Origin: an uncultured beta proteobacterium
GTDB taxonomy: Bacteria; Pseudomonadota; Gammaproteobacteria; Burkholderiales; Burkholderiaceae
Length of the DNA stretch: 6,740 nt
Direction of reading: 5' to 3'
Assembly: GCA_903930665.1 (NCBI GenBank)
Contig: CAIYZI010000329.1
Span: 1-6,740 of the forward strand
Shown: piece by piece, positions 1 to 6,740 of the stretch
How the letters are laid out: the number at the start of each line of letters is the position of its first letter
How positions within the stretch are numbered: the stretch's first letter is position 1
Translations under genes and position numbers: made by a program
Notes under the pieces: model-generated
The model's input: only the letters and a program-made list of their open reading frames with translations
What the model was told of the DNA's origin: nothing
Databases searched by the model: none

Positions 1-642
1 ATTTGTAAGCTGAATGTGCCAGGCATATCGCTCTGTCAGAGCAAGGCTTCTTACTTGAGCGCCCCATGGCTTAAACCAGTTGTTCGCTTTTTCATACAAA
101 CTCATTACTTCTTTACTCGCATCAGCAGGGCCTTGAAATTCAATTAATGGCACGTCGTCACCAACATCTGCAGCACGGCCGGAAAATAATTCTCCATGGG
201 TATTCATGAGCATCTGGCCTTCTACACCACCCCAAGTACCAAATGGTTTCTGCTCCTCAATACTGACAATCAAGCCATTTGGCCAAACGCGACGTACATT
301 TGCATGACGTACCCAAGGCAAGGATTCAAAACCAAGCTTTACATCTTCCAGGCGGACGCTAAAGAAATTACCCCGAACTGTTTCCAACACTTCCTGTTTG
401 ATGCCCAGCTTATTAATATGTCTCAAGGTTTGGCCAGCCACAGGCTCAATCACCACTTGACGTAAAGTGAAGACTGGACGTTGACTTAACCAAACCAAAA
501 CTCCAATACAAACCATCACGGCAAAACAGCGTATTAAAAATTGGCTCATCTTTTTCATCCGCTCTGGATAATTCCAAAGCGGAGACATCAGCGATGTAAA
601 AATCTCGCCAAATCGATTGAGAAATGTGCTCACTCCACTCAT
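1..642 (-). CDS. ftsQ: Cell division protein FtsQ, N-terminal 214 residues (3' end outside window)
   Basis: FtsQ is a bitopic inner-membrane divisome protein that binds FtsB and FtsL and links early to late division proteins. I translated this frame by hand from an ATG at 642-640; it is open to base 1. The order is a cytoplasmic N-terminus (residues 1-34), one hydrophobic membrane segment (about 35-53, FLIRCFAVMVCIGVLVWLS), then a periplasmic POTRA domain (about 57-127) that ends with the typical LPWVRHANVRRVWPNGLIV stretch (108-126) and leads into the beta domain (EEQKPFGTWGG). Usual family length is about 250-290 residues, so some 40-80 C-terminal residues are missing. The start was chosen because its ATG overlaps the ddl stop as ATGA. 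An in-frame ATG at codon 19 (588-586) is an alternative that would remove an N-terminal extension. No good Shine-Dalgarno sequence precedes either. Identity is firm from the domain order and from its position after ddl; the exact start is less certain. Confidence 0.93.
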   Translation of the reverse strand, partial: MSGVSTFLNRFGEIFTSLMSPLWNYPERMKKMSQFLIRCFAVMVCIGVLVWLSQRPVFTLRQVVIEPVAGQTLRHINKLGIKQEVLETVRGNFFSVRLEDVKLGFESLPWVRHANVRRVWPNGLIVSIEEQKPFGTWGGVEGQMLMNTHGELFSGRAADVGDDVPLIEFQGPADASKEVMSLYEKANNWFKPWGAQVRSLALTERYAWHIQLTN

Positions 643-1652
643 CTCTTATGGCTTGCCTGATTGTGAAGTGTCTTACTGAGTACCCACAGGACCAAGTCAG
701 CGTATTCAACGCCCGCAGCTTTAGCAGCCATAGGCACCAAAGAATGGGAAGTCATGCCAGGAGAAGTATTCATCTCCAATAAATAAGGCTTGCCTGTTTT
801 CTGATCTAACATCACATCTGCTCGACCCCAGGTACGACAACCAAGAGCCCGATAAGCTGCTAAAGCCAACTCTTGAACAGCAGTATTAACCTCGGGCGCC
901 AGTCCAGTAGGGCATAAGTATTTAGTCTCATCTGAGAAATACTTATTGTGAAAATCGTAATTTGCTTCGGGTGGAATAATTTTAATTACGGGCAAAGCCT
1001 CAGCATGAGCACCTTCACCAACAATAGGGCAAGTTAATTCATCGCCAATAATGCAAGTTTCGGCAATTACCTTTTTATCCAAACTTGCGGCCAATACATA
1101 AGCGGTCTGCAATTCATTTACAGATTTAACCTTAGTCAATCCTAATGAAGATCCTTCATGCGCTGGCTTAACAATTAAAGGTAAACCTAAGTGCTTTACG
1201 ACTGCATCCCAATCACTATTTGCAGTTAACTCCAAGAACTCAGGGGTATTCAAACCACTACTTAACCAAATACGTTTAGTGGCAATTTTGTCAATAGCAA
1301 GTGCCGAAGCCAACACACCGCTACCGGTATATGGAAGATTTAATAATTCAAGCAAACCTTGGATCGTTCCATCCTCACCATAGCGACCGTGCAACGAAAT
1401 AAAAATACGATCAAATTTTTCCTTTGCCAATTCAATTGGACTTCTTAAACCAGGGTCAAATGAGTGCGCATCAACCCCTTTTGAAAGAAGGGCATCCAAA
1501 ACACCATTACCTGACATAAGGGAAATTTCTCGCTCTCCAGATCGACCGCCCAATAGAACGCCAACCCTACCTAGAGACTTAATATCTAAATTGGCTAAAT
1601 CAGACTGAACACGTTCACCCCAAGAAGGCGACATCATATTTTGTTTAAACAT
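639..1652 (-). CDS. ddl: D-alanine--D-alanine ligase (Ddl, DdlB type)
   Basis: This cytoplasmic ATP-grasp enzyme joins two D-alanines into D-Ala-D-Ala, which MurF adds to the UDP-MurNAc tripeptide. The product is 337 residues. The N-terminal domain has VLLGGRSGEREISL (32-45) with the substrate-binding Glu40. ATP-binding lysines fall at 122 and 162, the EGSS loop at 166-169 (Ser168 matches E. coli Ser150), and the KY pair at 237-238 matches Lys215/Tyr216 of E. coli DdlB. Arg277, Asp279, Glu293 and Asn295 in GRADVMLD and LLEMNTSPGMTSHSLVPMA supply the transition-state and magnesium ligands. A Tyr at the KY position indicates a D-Ala-D-Ala rather than a D-lactate ligase. The ATG at 1652 was chosen because GGAG lies 7 bases upstream; it overlaps the end of murC by 8 bases. 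ATGs at 1637 and 1634 are possible but lack a ribosome site. The protein is about 25 residues longer at the N-terminus than E. coli DdlB. Its TGA overlaps the ftsQ ATG. Confidence 0.96.
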   Translation of the reverse strand: MFKQNMMSPSWGERVQSDLANLDIKSLGRVGVLLGGRSGEREISLMSGNGVLDALLSKGVDAHSFDPGLRSPIELAKEKFDRIFISLHGRYGEDGTIQGLLELLNLPYTGSGVLASALAIDKIATKRIWLSSGLNTPEFLELTANSDWDAVVKHLGLPLIVKPAHEGSSLGLTKVKSVNELQTAYVLAASLDKKVIAETCIIGDELTCPIVGEGAHAEALPVIKIIPPEANYDFHNKYFSDETKYLCPTGLAPEVNTAVQELALAAYRALGCRTWGRADVMLDQKTGKPYLLEMNTSPGMTSHSLVPMAAKAAGVEYADLVLWVLSKTLHNQASHKR

Positions 1653-3081
1653 TTTTTGTCTCCGCCAAAGCATGGGGCAAGCCAGAAATCGAGCCTGCAC
1701 CCATAGTGATTACCACATCCCCATCACGTAATAATTCGAAAAGTTTTTCGGGCATATCTGCTACCGTCGGAGCAAACGCTACAGAACCAATATCCAAAAT
1801 AGATTTAGTATTTTGATCAATGGCGACAGCGGCCTTTAATAGACTCTTACCATCGGCACCAGGAATTTTGACCTCACCAGCTGGATATACTTCAGTTAAA
1901 ACTAAAGCATCAAAATTTTTGAGTACCTGAACAAACTCACCAAAGCAGTCGCGCGTTCTAGTAAAGCGGTGAGGCTGAAATGCCAGTACTAAACGACGAT
2001 TTGGGTATGCCCCACGCGCAGCCTCTAATGTTGCTGCCATCTCTACGGGATGGTGACCATAGTCATCAATTAAAGTGAAGCTGCCCCCACTAGCAAGGGG
2101 TATTTCACCATAGCGCTGAAAACGACGTCCAACGCCATCAAATTCAGATAAGGCTTTAACGATAGCGTCATCACTCACACCTAATTCTGTGGCAATCGCA
2201 ATAGCTGCTAAAGCATTGCGTACGTTATGTAGGCCGGGTAAATTTAACTGTACCTGCAAAGGTCCCGGTCTATTTCCATGCCTACGAATGGTTCGGCGCT
2301 CGACTGTGAAATACATGCGCGTATCTTCAGCACGTACATGAGTTGCACGAATATCTGCATCTTCAGACATGCCATAACGTAATACCGATTGCGAGACGAA
2401 GGGAATAATGTCCCGCACATTCGCATCATCAATACACAAAACTGCCACACCATAAAAAGGCATGCGTTGAATAAATTGTACAAATGCCTGTTTTAGGCGT
2501 GCCATATCATGCTGGTAGGTATCCATATGATCAGCATCGATATTCGTTACTACTTCCATTGCAGGAAATAATTGTAAGAAGGAGGCATCAGATTCATCTG
2601 CCTCAACCACAATAAAGTCACCCTGACCTAAACGAGCATTAGCGCCAGCAGAATTGAGTTTTCCGCCAATGACAAACGTAGGATCCAACCCGCCTTCTGC
2701 TAACACTGATGCCACAAGACTAGTGGTGGTAGTTTTTCCATGAGTTCCTGCGATGGCAATACCTTGCTTTAAGCGCATTAACTCACCCAACATGACTGCA
2801 CGTTGAATAACAGGAATCTTCGCAGCACGGGCAGCCAAAACCTCAGGATTATTTCCCGCTACAGCCGTAGAAATGACTACTGCCTCAGCTGTACCAATGT
2901 TTTGTTGATCGTGCCCAATATGAATTACTGCACCTAAATCTTTTAGCCTCTTTGTAGTAGCGCCTTCAGCCAAATCGGAACCAGAAACCTGATAACCCAA
3001 ATTAAGCAGGACCTCGGCAATGCCACTCATGCCAGCGCCACCAATACCTACAAAATGAATCTGTTGAACAATATGTTTCAT
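1645..3081 (-). CDS. murC: UDP-N-acetylmuramate--L-alanine ligase (MurC)
   Basis: MurC is the ATP-dependent cytoplasmic ligase that adds L-alanine to UDP-MurNAc, the first peptide step of peptidoglycan synthesis. The product is 478 residues, normal for the family. Domain 1 has the UDP-binding GIGGAGMSG (12-20). The central ATPase domain has the P-loop GTHGKTTTT (112-120), EADESD (160-165) and NIDADHMD (180-187). The C-terminal domain has GVGRRFQ (316-322), DDYGHHP (339-345), FQPHRFTRTRDCF (368-380) and GAGSI (461-465). GTHGKT and DYGHHP separate MurC from MurD, MurE and MurF. The start at 3081 was chosen over an in-frame ATG at 3108 because it gives the family-typical MKHIV-QIHFVGIGG start, forms an ATGA overlap with the murG stop, and has GGGAG 7 bases upstream. 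The gene lies between murG and ddl as in E. coli and is probably translationally coupled to both. Nothing looks damaged. Confidence 0.97.
   Translation of the reverse strand: MKHIVQQIHFVGIGGAGMSGIAEVLLNLGYQVSGSDLAEGATTKRLKDLGAVIHIGHDQQNIGTAEAVVISTAVAGNNPEVLAARAAKIPVIQRAVMLGELMRLKQGIAIAGTHGKTTTTSLVASVLAEGGLDPTFVIGGKLNSAGANARLGQGDFIVVEADESDASFLQLFPAMEVVTNIDADHMDTYQHDMARLKQAFVQFIQRMPFYGVAVLCIDDANVRDIIPFVSQSVLRYGMSEDADIRATHVRAEDTRMYFTVERRTIRRHGNRPGPLQVQLNLPGLHNVRNALAAIAIATELGVSDDAIVKALSEFDGVGRRFQRYGEIPLASGGSFTLIDDYGHHPVEMAATLEAARGAYPNRRLVLAFQPHRFTRTRDCFGEFVQVLKNFDALVLTEVYPAGEVKIPGADGKSLLKAAVAIDQNTKSILDIGSVAFAPTVADMPEKLFELLRDGDVVITMGAGSISGLPHALAETKNV
1660..1663 (-). promoter_or_regulatory. Ribosome binding site of ddl
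   Basis: GGAG on the minus strand lies 7 bases before the ATG at 1652, within the end of murC. It decides between three nearby in-frame ATGs (1652, 1637, 1634); the bases before the other two (AAACAAAAT) have no Shine-Dalgarno character. Confidence 0.7.
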
Positions 3082-4151
3082 ATACCTACTCCCGCACAAT
3101 CCGCGCATACCTCAGCCACCCGTTGGGTTGCATGAGGCTTTGCTAAGGCATGTGCACGCATAGCCATTTCTTTTAAATTCTTGCGGGTGAAATTTTGAAT
3201 CATCGAAGCTAAGTCACAAGGATTCAACCCTGATTGAGGTAGCAAAATAGCTGCATCTGCATTGGCCAAGAATTTGGCATTCTCAGTCTGATGATCATCA
3301 ATAGCATATGGAAATGGAATGAGGCAAGAAGCAACACCGCAAGATGCTATTTCTGAAACCGTCATCGCTCCCGAACGACAGATTACTAAATCTGCTTGCG
3401 CATAGACTGCGGGCATATCATCTATAAAAGCACGAATATCCGCTTCCAGGCCTAAGTCTGCATATTTATTTTGTAGGGCAGCTAAATGTTTTTCCCCCGC
3501 TTGATGAATAACTCTAGGTCTGGCCTCTTTTGGAATCAAAGCCAATGCAGCTGGTATGTTTTCATTAAGCGCCACCGCACCCAAGCTACCGCCTACGACA
3601 AGTATTTGAAGATTGCCTTGTCTCTCATCGTAGCGTTGAGCTGGCATTGGCAGACTATCAAACTCCGCACGAATTGGATTACCAACCCATTCAGCATTTT
3701 CTATTGTGTGCGGAAATCCTGTCAAAGTGCATGAAGCAATCTTTGCAAGGGCGCGATTAGCACTTCCTGCTACTGAATTTGACTCATGCAATACGAGGGG
3801 ACGCTTCATTATTTTACTTACAAGGCCGCCCGGGAAAGTTATGTAGCCTCCCATTCCAAGAACCACGCTAGGCTTCAAGCGTTGCATGATCCTCCAGCTT
3901 TGAATCCCTGCACGCCATAAATTAATAGGCAACATGAGTTTGGCTTTTATTCCCTTGCCACGCAAACCGCCGAATTGGACTGACTCAAAAGGGAAGTTGG
4001 AAGCCTTGACCAAGCGATACTCCATACCGCCTTGGTTTCCAAGCCAAGATACATTCCACCCACAATCACGCAGATATTGGGCAACAGCAAGTCCTGGAAA
4101 AATATGCCCGCCAGTACCGCCAGCCATAATCAGAATCGAGGGTTTGGTCAT
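3078..4151 (-). CDS. murG: UDP-GlcNAc:undecaprenyl-PP-MurNAc-pentapeptide GlcNAc transferase (MurG)
   Basis: MurG is a peripheral glycosyltransferase on the cytoplasmic face of the inner membrane that transfers GlcNAc from UDP-GlcNAc to lipid I, making lipid II. The product is 357 residues, the usual length. It has the two-Rossmann GT-B pattern. The N-terminal domain carries the glycine-rich loop MAGGTGGHIFPGLAVA (9-24, His16) and GMGGYITFPGG (99-109), with HESN at 122-125. The linker has VGNPIR (156-161). The C-terminal UDP-GlcNAc domain has VVGGSLGA (185-192), HQAGEKH (216-222), CRSGAMTVSE (258-267, whose Glu267 matches the ribose-binding Glu of E. coli MurG) and PFPYAIDDHQTENA (279-292). 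The start is fixed by its alignment with the family start, by GGAGG 6 bases upstream and by the ATGA overlap with ftsW. Its stop overlaps the murC start in the same way. It supplies the lipid II used by the upstream neighbour FtsW. Confidence 0.97.
   Translation of the reverse strand: MTKPSILIMAGGTGGHIFPGLAVAQYLRDCGWNVSWLGNQGGMEYRLVKASNFPFESVQFGGLRGKGIKAKLMLPINLWRAGIQSWRIMQRLKPSVVLGMGGYITFPGGLVSKIMKRPLVLHESNSVAGSANRALAKIASCTLTGFPHTIENAEWVGNPIRAEFDSLPMPAQRYDERQGNLQILVVGGSLGAVALNENIPAALALIPKEARPRVIHQAGEKHLAALQNKYADLGLEADIRAFIDDMPAVYAQADLVICRSGAMTVSEIASCGVASCLIPFPYAIDDHQTENAKFLANADAAILLPQSGLNPCDLASMIQNFTRKNLKEMAMRAHALAKPHATQRVAEVCADCAGVGI
3089..3093 (-). promoter_or_regulatory. Ribosome binding site of murC
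   Basis: GGGAG on the minus strand lies 7 bases before the ATG at 3081, inside the end of murG (AGVGI tail). It favours 3081 over the in-frame ATG at 3108, which would add nine residues unlike the family. A second partial match, AGGT, lies closer to the ATG. Confidence 0.75.
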
Positions 4152-5419
4152 AACTTCCCTCCGCGCATTAAAACGCGATTCTCATAATCAACTCGAAGCA
4201 ACATCGCTATCGCTACTGCATTCATCACAATGCCGGAGCCCCCATAACTTACCAATGGAAGCGTTAAGCCTTTTGTTGGCAACAAGCCAAGATTCACACC
4301 CATATTGATGAATGCTTGCCAACCAATCCAAATACCGACGCCTTTAGCGGCCAGACCAGCAAAACTACGATCTAACTGCAAAGCCGTCCGCCCGATCATA
4401 AATGAACGACGCACCACCCAATAAAACAAGAAGATGATTACCACTACACCTACAAAACCTAGCTCTTCACCAATTACAGCCATGATGAAATCAGTATGGG
4501 CTTCCGGTAAATAGTGTAATTTCTCAACGCTGCCACCTAGGCCTGTACCAAACCATTCTCCACGACCGAATGCCATGAGTGAGTGAGTCAACTGGTAACC
4601 TTTATTTGCAGCGTTATCAACTTGCCATGGATCCATGAAGGCCAACATACGGCCACGACGGAATGGCGAAAGCGCAATCATTGTGGCGCCACTCAATAAA
4701 CCCACTACAACTAGACCACCGAATAATTTCGCATTAATGCCGCCAAGGAAAAGTATTCCAAAGGCAATCAAAGCAACTACTACAAATGCGCCCATATCTG
4801 GCTCAGCCATTAATAAGCCACCAACTAAAGCAACGGCAATGCCCATTGGCAACATGCCTTTTACAAAAGAATGGAGGTATTCCTGACGTTGCACTGTATA
4901 AGTGGCAGCAAATATAACCGCAGCGAATTTCATCAACTCAGGAGGCTGAAAATTCATAATTCCGAGTGGAATCCACCGCTTTGCGCCATTCACACCCTTA
5001 CCAATTCCGGGGATTAGCACGGCAATCAAAAGGAGAACTGTAAAACCAAAAACAATCGGCGAATAACGATCCCAAACCTTGGTGGGAATCTTAAATGCCC
5101 AAATGCCAACGCCAATAGCAATTGCCAGGGAAATTACATGGCGAATGAGGAAGAAGTTACTGCTGTAGTTTGCATACTTGGGACCATCAGCTAAAGTAAT
5201 CGAAGCTGAATACACCATAACCAGCCCAATTAATGCCAAAGATAGAACTGCCCAAACCAGCAATTGGTCATACTCCATCATGCGTGAGCGCGTTTGCTCA
5301 ACGCCAGATACCGCATCTCTTAAGCCCATGCGGAAATTATCTATACCGCCTCTAGAAAAATTCCAAAAGCGACCTAGGCGTTGACGGTTTTCAGGAAACA
5401 ATTTTTCTTTTAAGTTCAT
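4148..5419 (-). CDS. ftsW: Septal peptidoglycan glycosyltransferase FtsW (SEDS family)
   Basis: FtsW is the multispanning SEDS-family polymerase that, with FtsI (PBP3), makes septal glycan from lipid II. The product is 423 residues. A cytoplasmic tail of about 50 residues containing TRSRMMEYD is followed by roughly ten hydrophobic segments, the first at about 52-72 (ending VMVYSASI). Family motifs in order are KGVNGAKRWIPLG (141-153), QPPELMKFA (158-166), EPDMGAF (206-212, with the conserved acidic Asp208), GYQLTHSLMAFGRGEWFGTG (274-293), LPEAHTDFIMAVIGEELGF (304-322) and LPTKGLTLPLVSYGGSG (380-396). GRGEWFGTGLGGSVEKLHYLPEAHTDF and the setting between murD and murG favour FtsW over its elongation paralogue RodA. 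The start at 5419 has AGGAG 7 bases upstream and overlaps the murD stop as ATGA. One oddity is Pro in QPPE, where Ser or Ala is usual. Confidence 0.97.
   Translation of the reverse strand: MNLKEKLFPENRQRLGRFWNFSRGGIDNFRMGLRDAVSGVEQTRSRMMEYDQLLVWAVLSLALIGLVMVYSASITLADGPKYANYSSNFFLIRHVISLAIAIGVGIWAFKIPTKVWDRYSPIVFGFTVLLLIAVLIPGIGKGVNGAKRWIPLGIMNFQPPELMKFAAVIFAATYTVQRQEYLHSFVKGMLPMGIAVALVGGLLMAEPDMGAFVVVALIAFGILFLGGINAKLFGGLVVVGLLSGATMIALSPFRRGRMLAFMDPWQVDNAANKGYQLTHSLMAFGRGEWFGTGLGGSVEKLHYLPEAHTDFIMAVIGEELGFVGVVVIIFLFYWVVRRSFMIGRTALQLDRSFAGLAAKGVGIWIGWQAFINMGVNLGLLPTKGLTLPLVSYGGSGIVMNAVAIAMLLRVDYENRVLMRGGKL
4158..4162 (-). promoter_or_regulatory. Ribosome binding site of murG
   Basis: GGAGG on the minus strand lies 6 bases before the murG ATG (4151), inside the last codons of ftsW (the RGGKL tail). 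It is the strongest Shine-Dalgarno match in the window and fixes the murG start. Confidence 0.82.
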
Positions 5420-6738
5420 ACTTGAACTCCTGTAAATTGCATTCCCAATTCATCAACTTCGGACGCAAAAGCTTCTGCACGAGCGATATAGTCTTTAAAT
5501 TGATCCAAACTAGCGCACGCAGGTGATAACAAAACAATATCGCCAGACTGCGCTTGCTTTGCAGCTTCCTGCACGGCATTTTTCAAAGTTTCGCTCATGA
5601 CACAAGGAGCAGCGCCTGCTAAGGCTGCATTAATTGCTGGTCCATCTTTACCAATTAAAAATACCCCTTTTACAAAACGCAAAGTGGGATCACGCAAGGG
5701 GGTGAAATCCTGACCCTTACCTTCACCACCTGCAATCAACCAAATACGTTTACCCGATTCATTGCTACCTAGGCCATTTAACGCTGCTACAGTAGCGCCA
5801 ACATTAGTTCCCTTGCTGTCATCTACATATTCCACGTCAGCAATAATTGAAATACTTTGAACCCGATGCGGCTCTCCGTGGTAGTCACGCAAGCCATGCA
5901 AAAGCATATTCAGCGGTAAACCTGCCGCTCTTGCTAATGCAACAGCGGCTAAGGCATTTAAAGCATTATGGCGACCGCGAATTCGCAATGCATCTGCTGG
6001 GATTAAACGCTTAAGGCGTAATGGCTCTTCCTCTGCAACAACAGAGGATTTGCGGCGACGCTTAGGTTTAGGCTCTACATCTTCGTCTATCTCAGCCCAA
6101 ACTAACCAATCAATGCCTCCAGCTCTGAGATCATGCTCAATACCAAAGGCGCCTTGCTCATCGGGACGGCCAGAACCAAATGTCACTACATTTTGAGCAG
6201 ACTTTTGCTCATCGCTCATTAACCCCATCACTAAGGGATCATCACGATTCAAAATACAGATGGTTTGTAAATTAAATATTTTTGATTTAGCATTCGCATA
6301 AGCCTGCATATCGCCATGCCAATCCAAGTGATCTTGAGTAATATTGAGTACAGTTGCAGCAGTTGGATGCAGAGTATGCGTATAAACCAATTGAAAGCTA
6401 GACAACTCAAGCACCCATACATCAGGCATTTCTACAATCTGATCAACTTGCTCTAGGCAAGAGATTAATTTATCCAAAGCTGCAGGGCTAATATTGCCGG
6501 CTACTGCTACTTTTTTACCGGCACGCTCACATAGTTGACCAGTTAAAGCAGTAGTAGTTGTCTTGCCATTGGTCCCTGTAATGGCTAATATCGCAGGTTG
6601 ATATTGCAAATCTTTTGCTTGAGCCATACGACTCATTGCCGCTATTGCTCTTGCAAAAAATTCTATCTCACCCCAAACGTCAATACCTTGTTCTTGCGCA
6701 CCCTCAAGGAATGAATGGGTCGGCTCTTGAAGTGGCGA
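5416..6738 (-). CDS. murD: UDP-N-acetylmuramoylalanine--D-glutamate ligase (MurD), 5' end outside window
   Basis: MurD is the cytoplasmic ATP-dependent ligase that adds D-glutamate to UDP-MurNAc-L-Ala. The frame is open to the window edge; 440 residues are visible, starting SPLQEPTHSF, and I infer that some tens of residues of the UDP-binding domain are missing. An ATG at 6636 lies in frame but too far into the protein to be the true start. Visible motifs, counted from base 6738, are the P-loop GTNGKTTTT (55-63), ELSSFQL (111-117), NITQDHLDWHG (132-142), YANAK (147-151, whose Lys is the likely carbamylated residue), RGRHNALNALAA (254-265), DDSKGTN (306-312), GGEGKGQDF (337-345) and LLSPACASLDQF (403-414). 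The last matches E. coli MurD almost exactly. Between the central and C-terminal motifs is a charged insert (about 215-247) with KPKRRRK, absent from E. coli MurD. The stop overlaps the ftsW start as ATGA. Confidence 0.96.
   Translation of the reverse strand, partial: SPLQEPTHSFLEGAQEQGIDVWGEIEFFARAIAAMSRMAQAKDLQYQPAILAITGTNGKTTTTALTGQLCERAGKKVAVAGNISPAALDKLISCLEQVDQIVEMPDVWVLELSSFQLVYTHTLHPTAATVLNITQDHLDWHGDMQAYANAKSKIFNLQTICILNRDDPLVMGLMSDEQKSAQNVVTFGSGRPDEQGAFGIEHDLRAGGIDWLVWAEIDEDVEPKPKRRRKSSVVAEEEPLRLKRLIPADALRIRGRHNALNALAAVALARAAGLPLNMLLHGLRDYHGEPHRVQSISIIADVEYVDDSKGTNVGATVAALNGLGSNESGKRIWLIAGGEGKGQDFTPLRDPTLRFVKGVFLIGKDGPAINAALAGAAPCVMSETLKNAVQEAAKQAQSGDIVLLSPACASLDQFKDYIARAEAFASEVDELGMQFTGVQV
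5427..5431 (-). promoter_or_regulatory. Ribosome binding site of ftsW
   Basis: AGGAG on the minus strand lies 7 bases before the ftsW ATG (5419). It sits within the last codons of murD, so ftsW is translated from a site inside the upstream gene. It supports the ATG that overlaps the murD TGA. Confidence 0.8.
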
Positions 6739-6740
6739 TA

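Noticed and set aside
196..465. 89-codon open frame on the plus strand
   Set aside because: It is fully antisense to ftsQ, has no recognisable domain, and the ftsQ frame on the other strand carries clear family motifs.
446..709. 87-codon minus-strand frame spanning the ddl end and ftsQ start
   Set aside because: It is an out-of-frame reading of ddl and ftsQ; the in-frame FtsQ sequence has a membrane segment and POTRA domain, while this one has no recognisable features.
1653..1700. Longer ddl starting at an ATG at 1700
   Set aside because: Would overlap murC by 56 bases and add 16 residues unlike Ddl; the ATG at 1652 has a well-placed GGAG.
2244..2483. 79-codon minus-strand frame inside murC
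   Set aside because: Alternative frame of an intact murC, with no ribosome site or family resemblance noticed.
3486..4308. Plus-strand frames opposite murG and the ftsW end (3486-3734, 3934-4308)
   Set aside because: Antisense to confidently assigned genes; composition is that of a complementary-strand shadow and no motif is visible.
4635..5384. Plus-strand frames opposite ftsW (4635-4886, 5178-5384)
   Set aside because: They are rich in Pro, Thr, Lys and Ala, as expected from the complement of hydrophobic membrane codons; no start signal or domain.
5391..5579. 62-codon minus-strand frame across the murD/ftsW junction
   Set aside because: Out of frame with both genes; the region is accounted for by the conserved MurD C-terminus and the FtsW start.
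5416..6636. Complete murD starting at 6636
   Set aside because: The frame stays open upstream to the window edge and encodes family-like sequence (GEIEFF before the P-loop), so the true start is outside the window.

Overview
The window is a stretch of the dcw (division and cell wall) gene cluster of a Gram-negative bacterium. All genes are on the minus strand, so transcription runs from high to low coordinates. In transcription order they are murD (5' end outside the window), ftsW, murG, murC, ddl and ftsQ (3' end outside the window). The order ftsW-murG-murC-ddl-ftsQ is the classical proteobacterial one. The proteins resemble Burkholderiales betaproteobacteria: FtsW ends in a DYENRVLMRGGKL-type tail, MurC starts MKHIV-QIHFVGIGGAGMSG, and MurD carries a lysine/arginine-rich insert of the kind I recall from Burkholderia-type MurD. 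The moderate base composition (mid-40s % GC by eye) is low for Burkholderia and fits a small-genome relative such as Polynucleobacter. That genus assignment is inference from memory, not a database result.

Layout: 5416-6738 encodes MurD from just before its P-loop to its stop. 4148-5419 is ftsW, 3078-4151 murG, 1645-3081 murC, 639-1652 ddl and 1-642 the first 214 codons of ftsQ. There are no intergenic gaps: four of the five junctions are 4-base ATGA overlaps and the fifth (murC/ddl) is an 8-base overlap. Good Shine-Dalgarno sequences lie inside the 3' ends of murD, ftsW, murG and murC, 6-7 bases before the next ATG. ftsQ has no good one and probably depends on translational coupling. I see no promoter, terminator, RNA gene, repeat, mobile element or CRISPR array.

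The genes act in one pathway. MurC and MurD add L-Ala and D-Glu to UDP-MurNAc in the cytoplasm, and Ddl supplies D-Ala-D-Ala for the end of the peptide. MurG adds GlcNAc to lipid I to make lipid II. FtsW polymerises lipid II into septal glycan at the divisome, where FtsQ is a scaffold with FtsB and FtsL. All catalytic motifs checked are intact and no gene is frameshifted. I found no previously undescribed system. The points worth a second look are small: the overlapping gene architecture, two start-site questions (ddl, ftsQ), a basic insert in MurD, and one unusual residue in a conserved FtsW motif.
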